Below, piece after piece: positions 25,429 through 33,406 of a stretch of 64,000 nucleotides of DNA (within the stretch, counting starts at the first letter, position 1; each line of letters starts with the position of its first letter). Below the pieces are notes generated by a model. The model searched no databases. It saw nothing but the letters and a program-made list of their open reading frames with translations, and had not been told where the DNA came from. Source of the stretch: Microbacterium aoyamense (lineage in GTDB: Bacteria > Actinomycetota > Actinomycetes > Actinomycetales > Microbacteriaceae); NCBI RefSeq assembly GCF_023155855.1, contig NZ_JAKNUT010000008.1:87329-151328 (forward strand). Reading direction: 5' to 3'. Made by a program: the position numbers and the translations under genes.

Positions 25429-26712
25429 GTGGGTCTGGTCTCCGACGCGAAGAAGGCCGCCGCGCTCGTGCGCAAGGCGGTGTCGAACCGATCCGCTGTG
25501 CGCGCGGTGCGCAGGGCGCTCGCGGCGAAGCATCCGCACCCGCCGCATCACTTCCGCGTCGCGGTGTACTTCGCCGACGGCGCGGTCAACATGTACCAGA
25601 TGCGGCAGTGGTACAAACCGCTCGCCGAACTCGCCAAGACCTGGCCGGTCGTCGTGCTCTCGCGCGCGGCGACGGGGGCTCACGCGCTCGTGACCGACGA
25701 CGCGCTTCCGGTCGCGTTCGTGCCCACCGTGCGCGACCTCGAGCAGTACATCGCGACGCAGGACATCCGGGTCGTCCTGTACGTCAACCAGAACACGCGC
25801 AACTTCCAGATGTTCCGCTACGGCCGCCGTTGGCACGTGTTCATCAACCACGGCGAGTCCGACAAGATGTACATGACCACGAACCAGTACAAGGCGTACG
25901 ACTACGCCTTCGTGGCCGGGCAGGCGGCGCGCGAGCGCCTCTCCCGCGTGCTGTGGGACTACGACCTCGACACCCGCACGATCGAGATCGGCCGCCCGCA
26001 GGCAGACCACTACTCCGGCACGCTGCCCTACACGCCCGACGACCGCACGGTCGTGCTGTACGCACCGACCTGGGAGGGGGATCGTCCCTCGGCGCACTAC
26101 GGGTCGATCCGCACGCACGGCGAGGCACTGGCATCCGCTCTCCTCGCGACGGGACGCCACCGCCTCATCTACCGCCCGCACCCGCGCTCAGGAGTCGTGG
26201 ACCCCGAATACGGAGCGGCGAATCAGCGCATCATCGCCGCGATCGCCGCCGCGAACGCCGCCGATCCGTCGGCGAAGCACGTCTTCGACGACAAACCCGA
26301 CCTCGGGTGGCAGCTCGCCGCGGCCGACGTCGCGATCGTCGACATCTCGGCGATGGTCTACGACCGGCTGGCAGCCGACCGTCCGCTCCTGATCACGCGT
26401 CCGGCCGATCCCGCTGCCGTCATCGACACCCACGGCTACCTCTCGGCGTGCGAATGGCTGGATGCAGCGACGGCCGGCTCGATCGTCTCCCAGACCGATC
26501 GCGTGCTCCAGGACCCCGGTGCGACGGCCCGGCTCGAGGAGTGGGTGAGGCACTACTTCGGCGACACGGCTCCCGGCGCCGCGACGGCGCGCTTCCACGA
26601 CGCGATCGGGCACCTGATGCGCACGTGGGACGAGTGGCACGTCCGCTCGCTGGACGAGGGTGAAGACGACGAACTGGACGAAGCCGAGCTCGACGACGAG
26701 CTCACGGCGTGA
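25429..26712 (+). CDS. CDP-glycerol glycerophosphotransferase-like, third copy
   Basis: A 427-residue protein, more divergent than the other two. It retains the FINHGESDKMYMTTNQ acceptor-like segment in place of WHGTPLK, VVLYAPTWEGDRPSAHYGS, RLIYRPHPRSG and ADVAIVDISAMVYDRLAADRPLLI near the end. The last 20 residues are almost all Asp, Glu and Leu. GTG at 25429 is chosen because the -10 hexamer precedes it by 6 nt. It is divergent from the family 2 glycosyltransferase. Family is clear; substrate is not. Confidence 0.85.
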   Translation: MGLVSDAKKAAALVRKAVSNRSAVRAVRRALAAKHPHPPHHFRVAVYFADGAVNMYQMRQWYKPLAELAKTWPVVVLSRAATGAHALVTDDALPVAFVPTVRDLEQYIATQDIRVVLYVNQNTRNFQMFRYGRRWHVFINHGESDKMYMTTNQYKAYDYAFVAGQAARERLSRVLWDYDLDTRTIEIGRPQADHYSGTLPYTPDDRTVVLYAPTWEGDRPSAHYGSIRTHGEALASALLATGRHRLIYRPHPRSGVVDPEYGAANQRIIAAIAAANAADPSAKHVFDDKPDLGWQLAAADVAIVDISAMVYDRLAADRPLLITRPADPAAVIDTHGYLSACEWLDAATAGSIVSQTDRVLQDPGATARLEEWVRHYFGDTAPGAATARFHDAIGHLMRTWDEWHVRSLDEGEDDELDEAELDDELTA

Positions 26713-28092
26713 TCACACGACGGTGCCGGAGCGGTCGGCGAGCCGTGCGATGGCGCGCAGCGGGATGCTGACCCACGTCGGGCGATTGCGGGTCTCGTAG
26801 ATCGCCTCGTAGACCGCCTTGTCGAGTTCGAGAGCGGCGAGCAGTTCGTGCTGCGCGTCGAGGTCGGTTCCGGATGCCGCGCAGTAGCCATCGAGGAACG
26901 CGGTGCGGGCGCTGCGCGCCCACTCCTGTACGGCGCCGTGCGAGTGCCCCTGCTCGCCCTGCCGGATCGATCCTGCGACGTAGTCGAACGACCTGAGCAT
27001 GCCCGCGACGTCGCGCAGGGCGAGGTCGGGCTCCCGACGCTCGGCCATGGGCCGCAGCGGCTCGCCCTCGAAGTCGAGCAGCACCCACCCGCGACCGGGC
27101 ACCAGCAGCACCTGACCCAGGTGGTAGTCGCCGTGGATGCGCTGCCGAGGCGGCCACGCGATCGTCTCGGCGCGCGCGTAGACCCGCTCGATGGCCTGCT
27201 GTCGCTCGGCGATGGCCGGGACCTCCGCGATCGCGATGGACAGTCGCCGCCGCCACGTGGCCGACGTCGTCGCGCGGGCGGCGTCATCCGTCCGAGGCGT
27301 GGGGAACAGCGCCGCGAGCGAGAGGTGGACGTCGGCGGTCGCGGCGCCCAGATCGCGCGCGCGTTCGGTGAAGTCGTCGCCGCGTGCGCCCGCCCGAAGC
27401 GCGACACGCCAGGCGTCCTCGACCCCGGGGAGGAACTCCTGCGCGAAGGCGAGCGAGCCGTACACGGATCCCGCGGCCGTCGTCGAATCGGGCCAGCGCG
27501 CTTCGAGCGAGCCGACGGCGCGGGGGACGTGGGCCGAGCCCGCATCCGCGAGCGCGGTCGCGAGTTCGATGTCGGGGCTGAGCCCCGGGTGCAGCTGCCG
27601 GAAGACCTTGCAGATCACGGGGGTGGCCGTCTCGCCCGCGTAGATGAGCGAGGTGTTCGACTGCTCGCCCCGCAGCACGGAGGCGCGGCGTGGGCCCGTG
27701 CCGAGATCGACGGAAGTGGGGATGCCGCGCGCCGCCATGTTCGGGCCCCGAGCTTCGCCGCCCTCGGTCACGAGCGTCAGGAGCGCCCGCGCGTAGGCCG
27801 GGTCGTACGCGCCGTCGATGAAGGTCGTGCCGGGCTCGGGACTCCCGATCACGTGCTCGGGATCCGCGTCGACATGCGCGGTCGCGCGCTCGGCGATCGG
27901 TACCTGATAGAGCACCGGCGGAAGCGATCCCTCGTCCGAGACCAGCAACGTGCGCAGGCGCGCGTCGTCGCCGGGGAGGGGATTGTCGGTCTCCCACCAG
28001 CCGACCAGGCGCAGGCTCGGCGGCCTGCCCTTCGCGGCGTACCACCGCTGCCGCGGCATCCACGCCGCAAGGCACGCCAGCGTGCTGTCCAT
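26713..28092 (-). CDS. Maltokinase-like protein (Pep2/Mak family)
   Basis: A 459-residue kinase that in characterised relatives phosphorylates maltose to maltose-1-phosphate for the GlgE alpha-glucan pathway. It begins with the family cap domain (RQRWYAAKGRP near residues 15-25) and has the kinase catalytic loop RIHGDYHLGQVLL (about 319-331) and metal motif LLDFEGEP (about 340-347), both intact. No treS or glgE gene lies in the window. The start is leaderless-type (TAACCT, 7 nt, ATG). A palindromic LacI-like operator sits about 50 nt upstream, which fits sugar-responsive control. Confidence 0.85.
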   Translation of the reverse strand: MDSTLACLAAWMPRQRWYAAKGRPPSLRLVGWWETDNPLPGDDARLRTLLVSDEGSLPPVLYQVPIAERATAHVDADPEHVIGSPEPGTTFIDGAYDPAYARALLTLVTEGGEARGPNMAARGIPTSVDLGTGPRRASVLRGEQSNTSLIYAGETATPVICKVFRQLHPGLSPDIELATALADAGSAHVPRAVGSLEARWPDSTTAAGSVYGSLAFAQEFLPGVEDAWRVALRAGARGDDFTERARDLGAATADVHLSLAALFPTPRTDDAARATTSATWRRRLSIAIAEVPAIAERQQAIERVYARAETIAWPPRQRIHGDYHLGQVLLVPGRGWVLLDFEGEPLRPMAERREPDLALRDVAGMLRSFDYVAGSIRQGEQGHSHGAVQEWARSARTAFLDGYCAASGTDLDAQHELLAALELDKAVYEAIYETRNRPTWVSIPLRAIARLADRSGTVV

Positions 28093-28130
28093 GTATGCGA
28101 GGTTAGGGGTCGTGGCGGGGTGTGTCGAGG

Positions 28131-28156
28131 CCGGATTGCAAGCGCTTGCAATCCGG
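28131..28156. promoter_or_regulatory. 26-bp palindrome, LacI-family operator upstream of maltokinase
   Basis: A perfect 26-bp palindrome centred on TTGCAAGCGCTTGCAA, the classic core bound by LacI/MalR-type repressors. Its centre is about 50 nt upstream of the maltokinase ATG, near the expected -35 region, and begins 3 nt past the end of the small membrane protein gene. A terminator hairpin is the alternative reading. Confidence 0.65.
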
Positions 28157-28158
28157 CG

Positions 28159-28374
28159 TCACGACGTGAGCGCGACGATGGCGGCGATGACGGATGCCAG
28201 TGCGAGGACGAGCGCTGTCGCGATCAGCACGGCGTGCACGACGAGGAACCGCGTGGGGCGTCCGTCGGCGTCCCGGGAACGCGGATCCTTCGCGACCCGA
28301 CGATAGAAGGTCGGCCAGACGAGGACGTTGAACACGGCGTTGGCCAGCAGCAGAGCGATGAGGATCGGGGTCAC
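28159..28374 (-). CDS. SCO4848-family small membrane protein
   Basis: A 71-residue protein with two membrane helices (about 3-20 and 43-68) joined by a charged loop VAKDPRSRDADGRPTRFLVVH, the pattern of the SCO4848 family found across actinobacteria. Function is unknown. The GTG start has TAGGCT 6 nt upstream. Its stop lies just upstream of the LacI-like palindrome that precedes the maltokinase gene. Confidence 0.8.
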   Translation of the reverse strand: MTPILIALLLANAVFNVLVWPTFYRRVAKDPRSRDADGRPTRFLVVHAVLIATALVLALASVIAAIVALTS

Positions 28375-28398
28375 TCCTCGAGCCTACGAGGGATGATC

Positions 28399-28427
28399 TT
28401 GACCGCTCGTCCCCACGGGTGTATTCC
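28399..28427 (+). promoter_or_regulatory. Sigma70-type promoter of the serine hydrolase gene
   Basis: TTGACC at 28399-28404, a 17-nt spacer and TATTCC at 28422-28427 form a housekeeping promoter with ideal spacing. The -10 ends 6 nt before the ATG at 28434, so this transcript too should be leaderless. Confidence 0.6.
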
Positions 28428-28433
28428 GGTGCC

Positions 28434-29483
28434 ATGTCCCGTGGACGGGCTGGGCTGCTCGTCGCGGCGGCGATCGCCGTCGGCGCGTCTCTCACCGCGT
28501 GCGCGAGCGACACGCGGGGCGCGGATTCCGAAGAGCTGATGGATGCCGCGCTGGCGCAGGATGCCCCGGGATGCGCCGCCGCCGCCGCGGTCGAGGGGGA
28601 GGTGGTGTGGTCGTACGAGCGAGGCCTCGCCGACATGGATCACTACACGGCGATCGACGCCGACACCCGCTTCAACATCGGGTCGATCTCGAAGCAGTTC
28701 ACCGCGCTGTCCGCCGTGGCGCTGGCGGAGGACGGGCGCCTCGACCTGGACGCCGCCGTGTCGGAGTACCTGGACGGACTGCCGGCGTGGGCGGATGAAG
28801 CGACCGTTCGAGACCTCATGGGCCACACCTCCGGCATCCTCGATCCGAGCTATTCGCTCACGGACGAGGTGACACGCGAGTCCCTCGTCGCCGATCTCGC
28901 TTCGGACCCCACGACGCAGCGCGAGGTCGGCGCGTTCCTCTACTCCAACGTCGGCTACATGCTGCTCGGCATGATCGTGGAGGAGGCCGCGGGCGAGGAT
29001 CTGGAGTCCTGGATGCGGGTCCACATGTTCGAGGCTGCGGGCGTGGACATGGTGAGCGAGACGGACGACGACGACGCCGCGAACTCGCTCGGCTATCTCT
29101 CGTCGACATCTCCCTATCGGGACGGCGCCGACGGGGCGTCCATCCCCGGCCCGACCGGCGTCCTGACGACCATGGGCGAACTCGTCCGCTGGGGCGACCA
29201 GTATCGCGCGACGACCGTGGTCCCACCCGGAGCACTCGCCGACGCGATCGCCCGCGGGACGGAACTCCACGGAGGCGTGTACGGGCCGGGAGTCAACGTC
29301 GGCGACAACGGACTCGTCTTCCATCAGGGCGAGGACGACGGCTACCGGTCGTTCTTCGTCGCCGACCCCTCGACGTCGACGACGTTCGCGATCAGCTGCA
29401 ACCACCTGATCGAGGGAACACTCATCGACGACCTCCTGGCGGTGTGGATGGCGCGAGTGCTCACTCCCACGCCGACGCCCTAG
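28434..29483 (+). CDS. Lipoprotein serine hydrolase (class C beta-lactamase / DD-peptidase fold)
   Basis: A 349-residue predicted lipoprotein. The signal peptide ends in the lipobox LTAC with C23 as the lipidated residue. Active-site motifs of the beta-lactamase-related family are S84-I-S-K87 (SxxK), Y170-S-N172 (YxN) and HQGEDDGY near the C terminus (HxG). The relatives include D-alanyl-D-alanine carboxypeptidases and esterases; nothing here predicts which. The ATG at 28434 is preferred over one 15 nt upstream because the signal peptide and promoter fit it. Confidence 0.88.
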   Translation: MSRGRAGLLVAAAIAVGASLTACASDTRGADSEELMDAALAQDAPGCAAAAAVEGEVVWSYERGLADMDHYTAIDADTRFNIGSISKQFTALSAVALAEDGRLDLDAAVSEYLDGLPAWADEATVRDLMGHTSGILDPSYSLTDEVTRESLVADLASDPTTQREVGAFLYSNVGYMLLGMIVEEAAGEDLESWMRVHMFEAAGVDMVSETDDDDAANSLGYLSSTSPYRDGADGASIPGPTGVLTTMGELVRWGDQYRATTVVPPGALADAIARGTELHGGVYGPGVNVGDNGLVFHQGEDDGYRSFFVADPSTSTTFAISCNHLIEGTLIDDLLAVWMARVLTPTPTP

Positions 29484-29486
29484 ACG

Positions 29487-29687
29487 TCAGTCGGCGTCGC
29501 CCTCGGCGACACTCGCCGGCAGATCCGTGGGGATCGAGATGGAGATGGAGCCGACGCCGGGAACGGCGTCGAGGTCGATCGTGCCCCCGTACGGCAGCCG
29601 TTCGGCGGCCGGGAGGTCGGGCAACGGCTCGGACGGCAGCCCAGCCCACTCGACCGGGTCTTCGGGAAGCTTCTGGAACAGGCCCAT
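29487..29687 (-). CDS. Small conserved-looking hypothetical protein
   Basis: A 66-residue acidic, proline-rich protein opening MGLFQKLPEDPVEWAGLPSE. No domain is recognised. Codon third positions are strongly G/C as in neighbouring genes, and GAGAAT lies 6 nt before the ATG, consistent with the leaderless pattern of this genome. It ends 3 nt after the convergent serine hydrolase stop. Treated as real because of codon use and start context; function unknown. Confidence 0.6.
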   Translation of the reverse strand: MGLFQKLPEDPVEWAGLPSEPLPDLPAAERLPYGGTIDLDAVPGVGSISISIPTDLPASVAEGDAD

Positions 29688-29723
29688 GGCGCCATTCTCC
29701 CACCCCGCCGGGGCGCCGGCACC

Positions 29724-30023
29724 TCACAGGACGAACCGCCAGCAGTACTCCTCGCCCGTGTCGGGGCGGAACCAGACGACCGTCATCGTCAGGTCGTCGG
29801 TGTCGACGTCGCAGAAGCAGAGCCGGACCGTCTCGGCAGGCAGGACCTGGCCCCAATGCTCGGTGGTCGCGACGTGGGGTCCGTCGGTGAACAGCCGGAC
29901 GAAGTCGAGGGCGTCCAGACCCGCGTTGACGACGACGGGATGCCGGGGGTCCGATCGGTCGACGTGCCACGGCACGAGATAGGCGCGGCGCGGACTGTCG
30001 TCGGGTTCGAGAGCTCTGAGCAT
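29724..30023 (-). CDS. Hypothetical protein
   Basis: A 99-residue protein with no family I recognise. It is rich in aromatic and acidic residues (YLVPWHVDRSD, FTDGPHVATTEHWGQ, FCDVDTDDLTMTVVWFRPDTG). The ATG at 30023 is chosen because TACCTT sits exactly 6 nt upstream; a longer frame upstream has poor codon use. No signal peptide or membrane helix. It lies 36 nt upstream of the 66-residue gene and may share its transcript. Confidence 0.6.
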   Translation of the reverse strand: MLRALEPDDSPRRAYLVPWHVDRSDPRHPVVVNAGLDALDFVRLFTDGPHVATTEHWGQVLPAETVRLCFCDVDTDDLTMTVVWFRPDTGEEYCWRFVL

Positions 30024-30126
30024 GCAGCGAAGGTAGGGGTGCCGACCGACGTGCGAAGCGAACGAACGGCGCGGTGTCGATGCCGATGTGGAGAGCGCGA
30101 TCCGCGACCGGGCGGGGGAGGAGCGG

Positions 30127-31062
30127 TCAGTCGTCGCCGAGGTCGTCGGGCTCGCTCCCGGTCGGAAGCTCTCTGCGACGACCGGTGGCGCGACGTGCGG
30201 CGCTGCCGACGGCATCCGCCCCCTTCGACACGCCGTTCGCGATCGCACCGCCCGCGCGTCGCAGAGCGCGACCCGTCGTCGACTCGATCGTGAGGGTTCC
30301 CGGTTGCGGTTCGATCGCTTCGGGCACCTGGAGCGGAGGAGCGCCGAATGCGCGGCGCGAGTTCACGAGCACCCGCCGGCCGAGGATGTGGTTGCCCGTC
30401 CCGCCGATGACGGCGCCGATGCCGAAGGGGAGTGCCTTGCCGATCCACGATGCACCGCCGCGGACCGCGAACTGGTGGATGAACGTGGTCTTGAGGCGAT
30501 CGACGAGCGGACCGACGGCGGCGCGGGGAAGTGTCTTGGTCACCAGTTCGCCCCAGTAGCTCGAGCGCGTGCCGCCCTTGCCGCTCGCCTGCGCAGCGAG
30601 CTGAGACACGAGGTCGATGCCCTCGCGGCCGAGCATGAGCGTCAGCACGAGCGCGCGTGCGCGCTCGGGATCGGCGACGGGGATGCCGTGCACCTCGGCG
30701 ACCGACTGCGCGAAGAGCGTCGTCGCCTCGAGGAACCCGATCGTCTCGACGCCGCTCAGCGCGAGCGTCACACCGGTGCCGATGCCCGGGACGACGGCCG
30801 TCGCGCCGACGGCCGCTCCGCCGGTGGTCACGGCGGCGAGGTAGCGCCGTTCGAGCATGCGCACGATGTCCGCAGTGCCGGCCTCGGGATGACGGAGGCG
30901 GATGCTGCGCAGGTGGGCGAGCACGACCGGCCGCTGGATCGCGAGCACGCGATCGAGCATGCGGACGGCGTGCGGATGCTCGTCCGAGCCGACGGGCGGC
31001 ATGTCACCCTGCCACGGAGAGTCTCCGGGCAGGGAGTGGATGCGGTGCACCTTCTCGGCCAT
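30127..31062 (-). CDS. EcsC-like family protein
   Basis: A 311-residue protein with the Gly/Ala-rich core of the EcsC family: GGAAVGATAVVPGIGTGVTLAL near residues 80-101, then SGVETIGFLEATTLFAQSVAEVHG, and a second glycine-rich stretch, FGIGAVIGGTGNHILGRRV, near 215-233. The tail is basic then acidic. EcsC is encoded with an ABC exporter in Bacillus, but its action is unknown. ATG with TAGGAT 6 nt upstream. No operon partner. Confidence 0.75.
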   Translation of the reverse strand: MAEKVHRIHSLPGDSPWQGDMPPVGSDEHPHAVRMLDRVLAIQRPVVLAHLRSIRLRHPEAGTADIVRMLERRYLAAVTTGGAAVGATAVVPGIGTGVTLALSGVETIGFLEATTLFAQSVAEVHGIPVADPERARALVLTLMLGREGIDLVSQLAAQASGKGGTRSSYWGELVTKTLPRAAVGPLVDRLKTTFIHQFAVRGGASWIGKALPFGIGAVIGGTGNHILGRRVLVNSRRAFGAPPLQVPEAIEPQPGTLTIESTTGRALRRAGGAIANGVSKGADAVGSAARRATGRRRELPTGSEPDDLGDD

Positions 31063-31110
31063 GGGCCGATCCTAAGCCGACGACCCGGGTCTCTCCCCGG
31101 GTTGACAGCC

Positions 31111-31803
31111 TCAGACGAAGAGGTTCGCGCGCTCGAGGTCTTCGGCGAAGTCGACCTCGACGGCGTAGAGGTCGGAGATGTCCATCGGTGCGAGCAGCAC
31201 GCCGTCCTCGGCGATCGCGAGCTCGAGGCCCCGCTCGAAGTAGTCCTGATCGTCGACGCGCGTGAGCTGGCGCATGAACGCCTTCTTGTCGGCGCTCGAG
31301 ATGTAGTTGATGCCCACGGCCTCGCCGATGCCGCCCTTGACGGTCTTCGAGAGCTCGTTGATGAAGCCCTCGGGCGTGACGGTGTACTTGACCTCTTCGT
31401 CGCTCACCTTCGAGGTGTTGACGGTCACGAAGGACTGGTCGCGCTCGATGTGCGCGATGGCACGGCCGAGGATGCGCGGGTCGAACACGACGTCGCCGTT
31501 CATCCAGAGGACGCCGCCCTTGCCCGTCTTCGCGAGAGCGCGCAGGAGGCTCTTGGACGTGTTCGTCTGGTCGTAGCGGTCGTTGTAGACGTAGTTGACG
31601 TCCGGGAACGCCTCGACGATCGTCTCGGCGCGGTAGCCGACCACCGTCGTGAGCTCGGCGTCGTCGCCGAAGACCGCACGGATGTTGTCGTGCTGCTGCT
31701 GCATGATGCTGCGGCCGTCGTTGAGCTCGGTGAGCGGCTTGGGCAGGCTGCGACCCAGGCGCGAGCCCATACCGGCCGCGAGGATGACGGTCTGAAGAGT
31801 CAT
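31111..31803 (-). CDS. Nucleotidyltransferase, LicC/phosphocholine cytidylyltransferase-like
   Basis: A 230-residue NTP transferase that should couple a phosphorylated small alcohol or sugar to a nucleotide. It begins LQTVILAAGMGSRLGRSLPKPL, the nucleotide-binding loop of the family; the metal region is WMNGDVVFD (about 96-104) and the C terminus has the VEVDFAEDLERA element of LicC-type cytidylyltransferases. An AGGAGC ribosome site precedes the ATG. Given the TagF-like genes 5-10 kb away, it may make the activated unit for a wall polymer, but that link is inference. Confidence 0.8.
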   Translation of the reverse strand: MTLQTVILAAGMGSRLGRSLPKPLTELNDGRSIMQQQHDNIRAVFGDDAELTTVVGYRAETIVEAFPDVNYVYNDRYDQTNTSKSLLRALAKTGKGGVLWMNGDVVFDPRILGRAIAHIERDQSFVTVNTSKVSDEEVKYTVTPEGFINELSKTVKGGIGEAVGINYISSADKKAFMRQLTRVDDQDYFERGLELAIAEDGVLLAPMDISDLYAVEVDFAEDLERANLFV

Positions 31804-31987
31804 GGTCTGCTCCTGGAGTGTGGTGGAAACGGCGAATTCACCGTACAGACACTCCTTCGTGCCTCGCCCATGGTAGCGATAGCACCTGGGAAGGTGCATA
31901 ATGTCGGGTCGCCGTTGCCATTTCGTGACATTTCGCGTGACCTGCGACATCTGGCCGCGTATTGCGCGTCCCGCGGGAACGGGTTGA

Positions 31988-31993
31988 TAGCCT
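31988..31993 (+). promoter_or_regulatory. -10 element of ABC transporter operon (leaderless)
   Basis: TAGCCT, 6 nt, then the GTG at 32000. The 196-bp gap back to the divergent nucleotidyltransferase holds no other clear element. Confidence 0.5.
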
Positions 31994-31999
31994 CGAACG

Positions 32000-33406
32000 G
32001 TGACAGCCTCCCTTCCGGTGCCACACGAGCCCCGCCCGAACGACAAGGGCGACTCGGTCGAGCGCGCGGAAGGCGCCGAGATCGTCGAGATCACCAAGCC
32101 GCAGGCCAAACCACGCGCGAAACGTCCCGCCGCGCCGCGCAAGCCTCGGGCCCCGCGGGCTCCCAGGACTCCTCCCGTCGACCCGGGACCACCGCCCCCG
32201 CTGCCCCCCGAGTTCGCCGACCCGGGTGACGTCGTCGTGCCCCCACGACCGCCGTTGCCGGCACCCGTCCCTGCGGATGCCGACACGATCGACTCCGAGG
32301 ACGTGACTGTGGCGGAGACCACTGCGGAGCCCGAAGTGCTCGAGGCCTCCGCCGAGCCCGACGCGCTCGAAGTCCACGCGGAGCCCGAAGCGCTCGAAGT
32401 CCCCGCGGAGCCCGAAGTGCTCGAGGCCTCCGCCGAGCCCGACGCGCTCGAAGTCAACGCGGAGCCCGAAGCGCTCGAAGTCCCCGCGGAGCCGGATGTC
32501 CCCGACGCCGTCGCGATCGAGGACCTCGAGGAGCACGTCGAGGTCGTCGAGCCGGACATCGATGACGAGCCCGCAGCGGCGGACCCCGAGTCCGCGCTCG
32601 CGGCGGTCTTCGCCGAAACCGAGGGCGACGCATCCGTCGATCCGTCCTCGGCCGCGCTGCTGCTGCGCGGTGTCACGAAGAGCTTCGGCGACACGCGCGC
32701 CGTCGAAGGCATCGACCTCACGGTCCCGGCCGGCACGTTCTACGGTCTCGTGGGCCCGAACGGCGCCGGCAAGACGACGACGCTCTCGATGATCGCGGGG
32801 CTGCTGCGACCCGATCGCGGGCTGATCCGGGTCGGGGGAGTGGATGCCGCGGCCAAGCCGCAGCAGGCCAAGCGCCAGCTCGGAGTACTGCCCGACCGAC
32901 TGCGCACCTTCGACCGGCTCACGGGCCGCCAGCTGCTCTATTACTACGGTGTGCTGCGCGGACTCCCGTCGGCCGTCGTCGAGAGTCGCACCGCCGACCT
33001 CGCGCGGGCGTTCGACTTGACCGATGCTCTGGGCCGGGTCGTGTCGGACTACTCGGCGGGCATGGTGAAGAAGGTCATGCTCGCCGGTGCCATGATCCAC
33101 TCGCCGCGCGTGCTGGTGCTGGACGAGCCGTTCGAGGCCGTCGACCCGGTCTCGAGCGCCGTGATCCTGGACATCCTCTCGGCCTACGTCGCGCACGGCG
33201 GCACCGTCATCCTCTCCAGCCACGGCATGGACCTCGTCGAGCGTGTGTGCACGCGCGTCGCCGTGCTCGTCGCGGGCCAGGTGCTCGCCGAGGGCACCGT
33301 CGACGACGTGCGCGGCGAGCTCACGCTCGAGCAGCGGTTCATCGAACTCGCCGGCGGCCTCAGCGACGTGGAGGGCCTGGAGTGGCTGCACACGTTCTCC
33401 GACTGA
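32000..33406 (+). CDS. ABC transporter ATPase with long repeat-bearing N terminus
   Basis: A 468-residue protein. The C-terminal half (about 215-445) is a standard exporter ATPase: LLRGVTKSFGD, Walker A GPNGAGKTTT, LPDRLRTFDRLTG (Q-loop region), signature-like DYSAGMVKKVMLAGA, and Walker B VLVLDEPFEAVD. The N-terminal 210 residues are disordered: a basic Lys/Pro/Arg stretch, a Pro-rich stretch, then an acidic stretch with two copies of a 27-residue unit (residues 110-163). Such an extension is not part of the family. The adjacent membrane protein gene begins before this one ends, marking a two-gene exporter. Confidence 0.88.
   Translation: MTASLPVPHEPRPNDKGDSVERAEGAEIVEITKPQAKPRAKRPAAPRKPRAPRAPRTPPVDPGPPPPLPPEFADPGDVVVPPRPPLPAPVPADADTIDSEDVTVAETTAEPEVLEASAEPDALEVHAEPEALEVPAEPEVLEASAEPDALEVNAEPEALEVPAEPDVPDAVAIEDLEEHVEVVEPDIDDEPAAADPESALAAVFAETEGDASVDPSSAALLLRGVTKSFGDTRAVEGIDLTVPAGTFYGLVGPNGAGKTTTLSMIAGLLRPDRGLIRVGGVDAAAKPQQAKRQLGVLPDRLRTFDRLTGRQLLYYYGVLRGLPSAVVESRTADLARAFDLTDALGRVVSDYSAGMVKKVMLAGAMIHSPRVLVLDEPFEAVDPVSSAVILDILSAYVAHGGTVILSSHGMDLVERVCTRVAVLVAGQVLAEGTVDDVRGELTLEQRFIELAGGLSDVEGLEWLHTFSD
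32327..32488 (+). repeat. Two 81-bp tandem repeats within the ABC ATPase gene
   Basis: Units 32327-32407 and 32408-32488 differ at a single base (His versus Asn codon). Each unit is itself built of three degenerate 27-bp pieces encoding AEPxxLExx. The near identity at DNA level indicates a recent duplication. Confidence 0.9.

Noticed and set aside
30088..32229. A 713-codon open frame on the plus strand opposite the EcsC-like and nucleotidyltransferase genes
   Set aside because: Composition is that of an antisense shadow; both minus-strand genes have recognisable motifs and promoters.
32327..32488. Tandem repeats as a CRISPR array
   Set aside because: Units are contiguous without spacers, are in frame and encode an acidic protein repeat.
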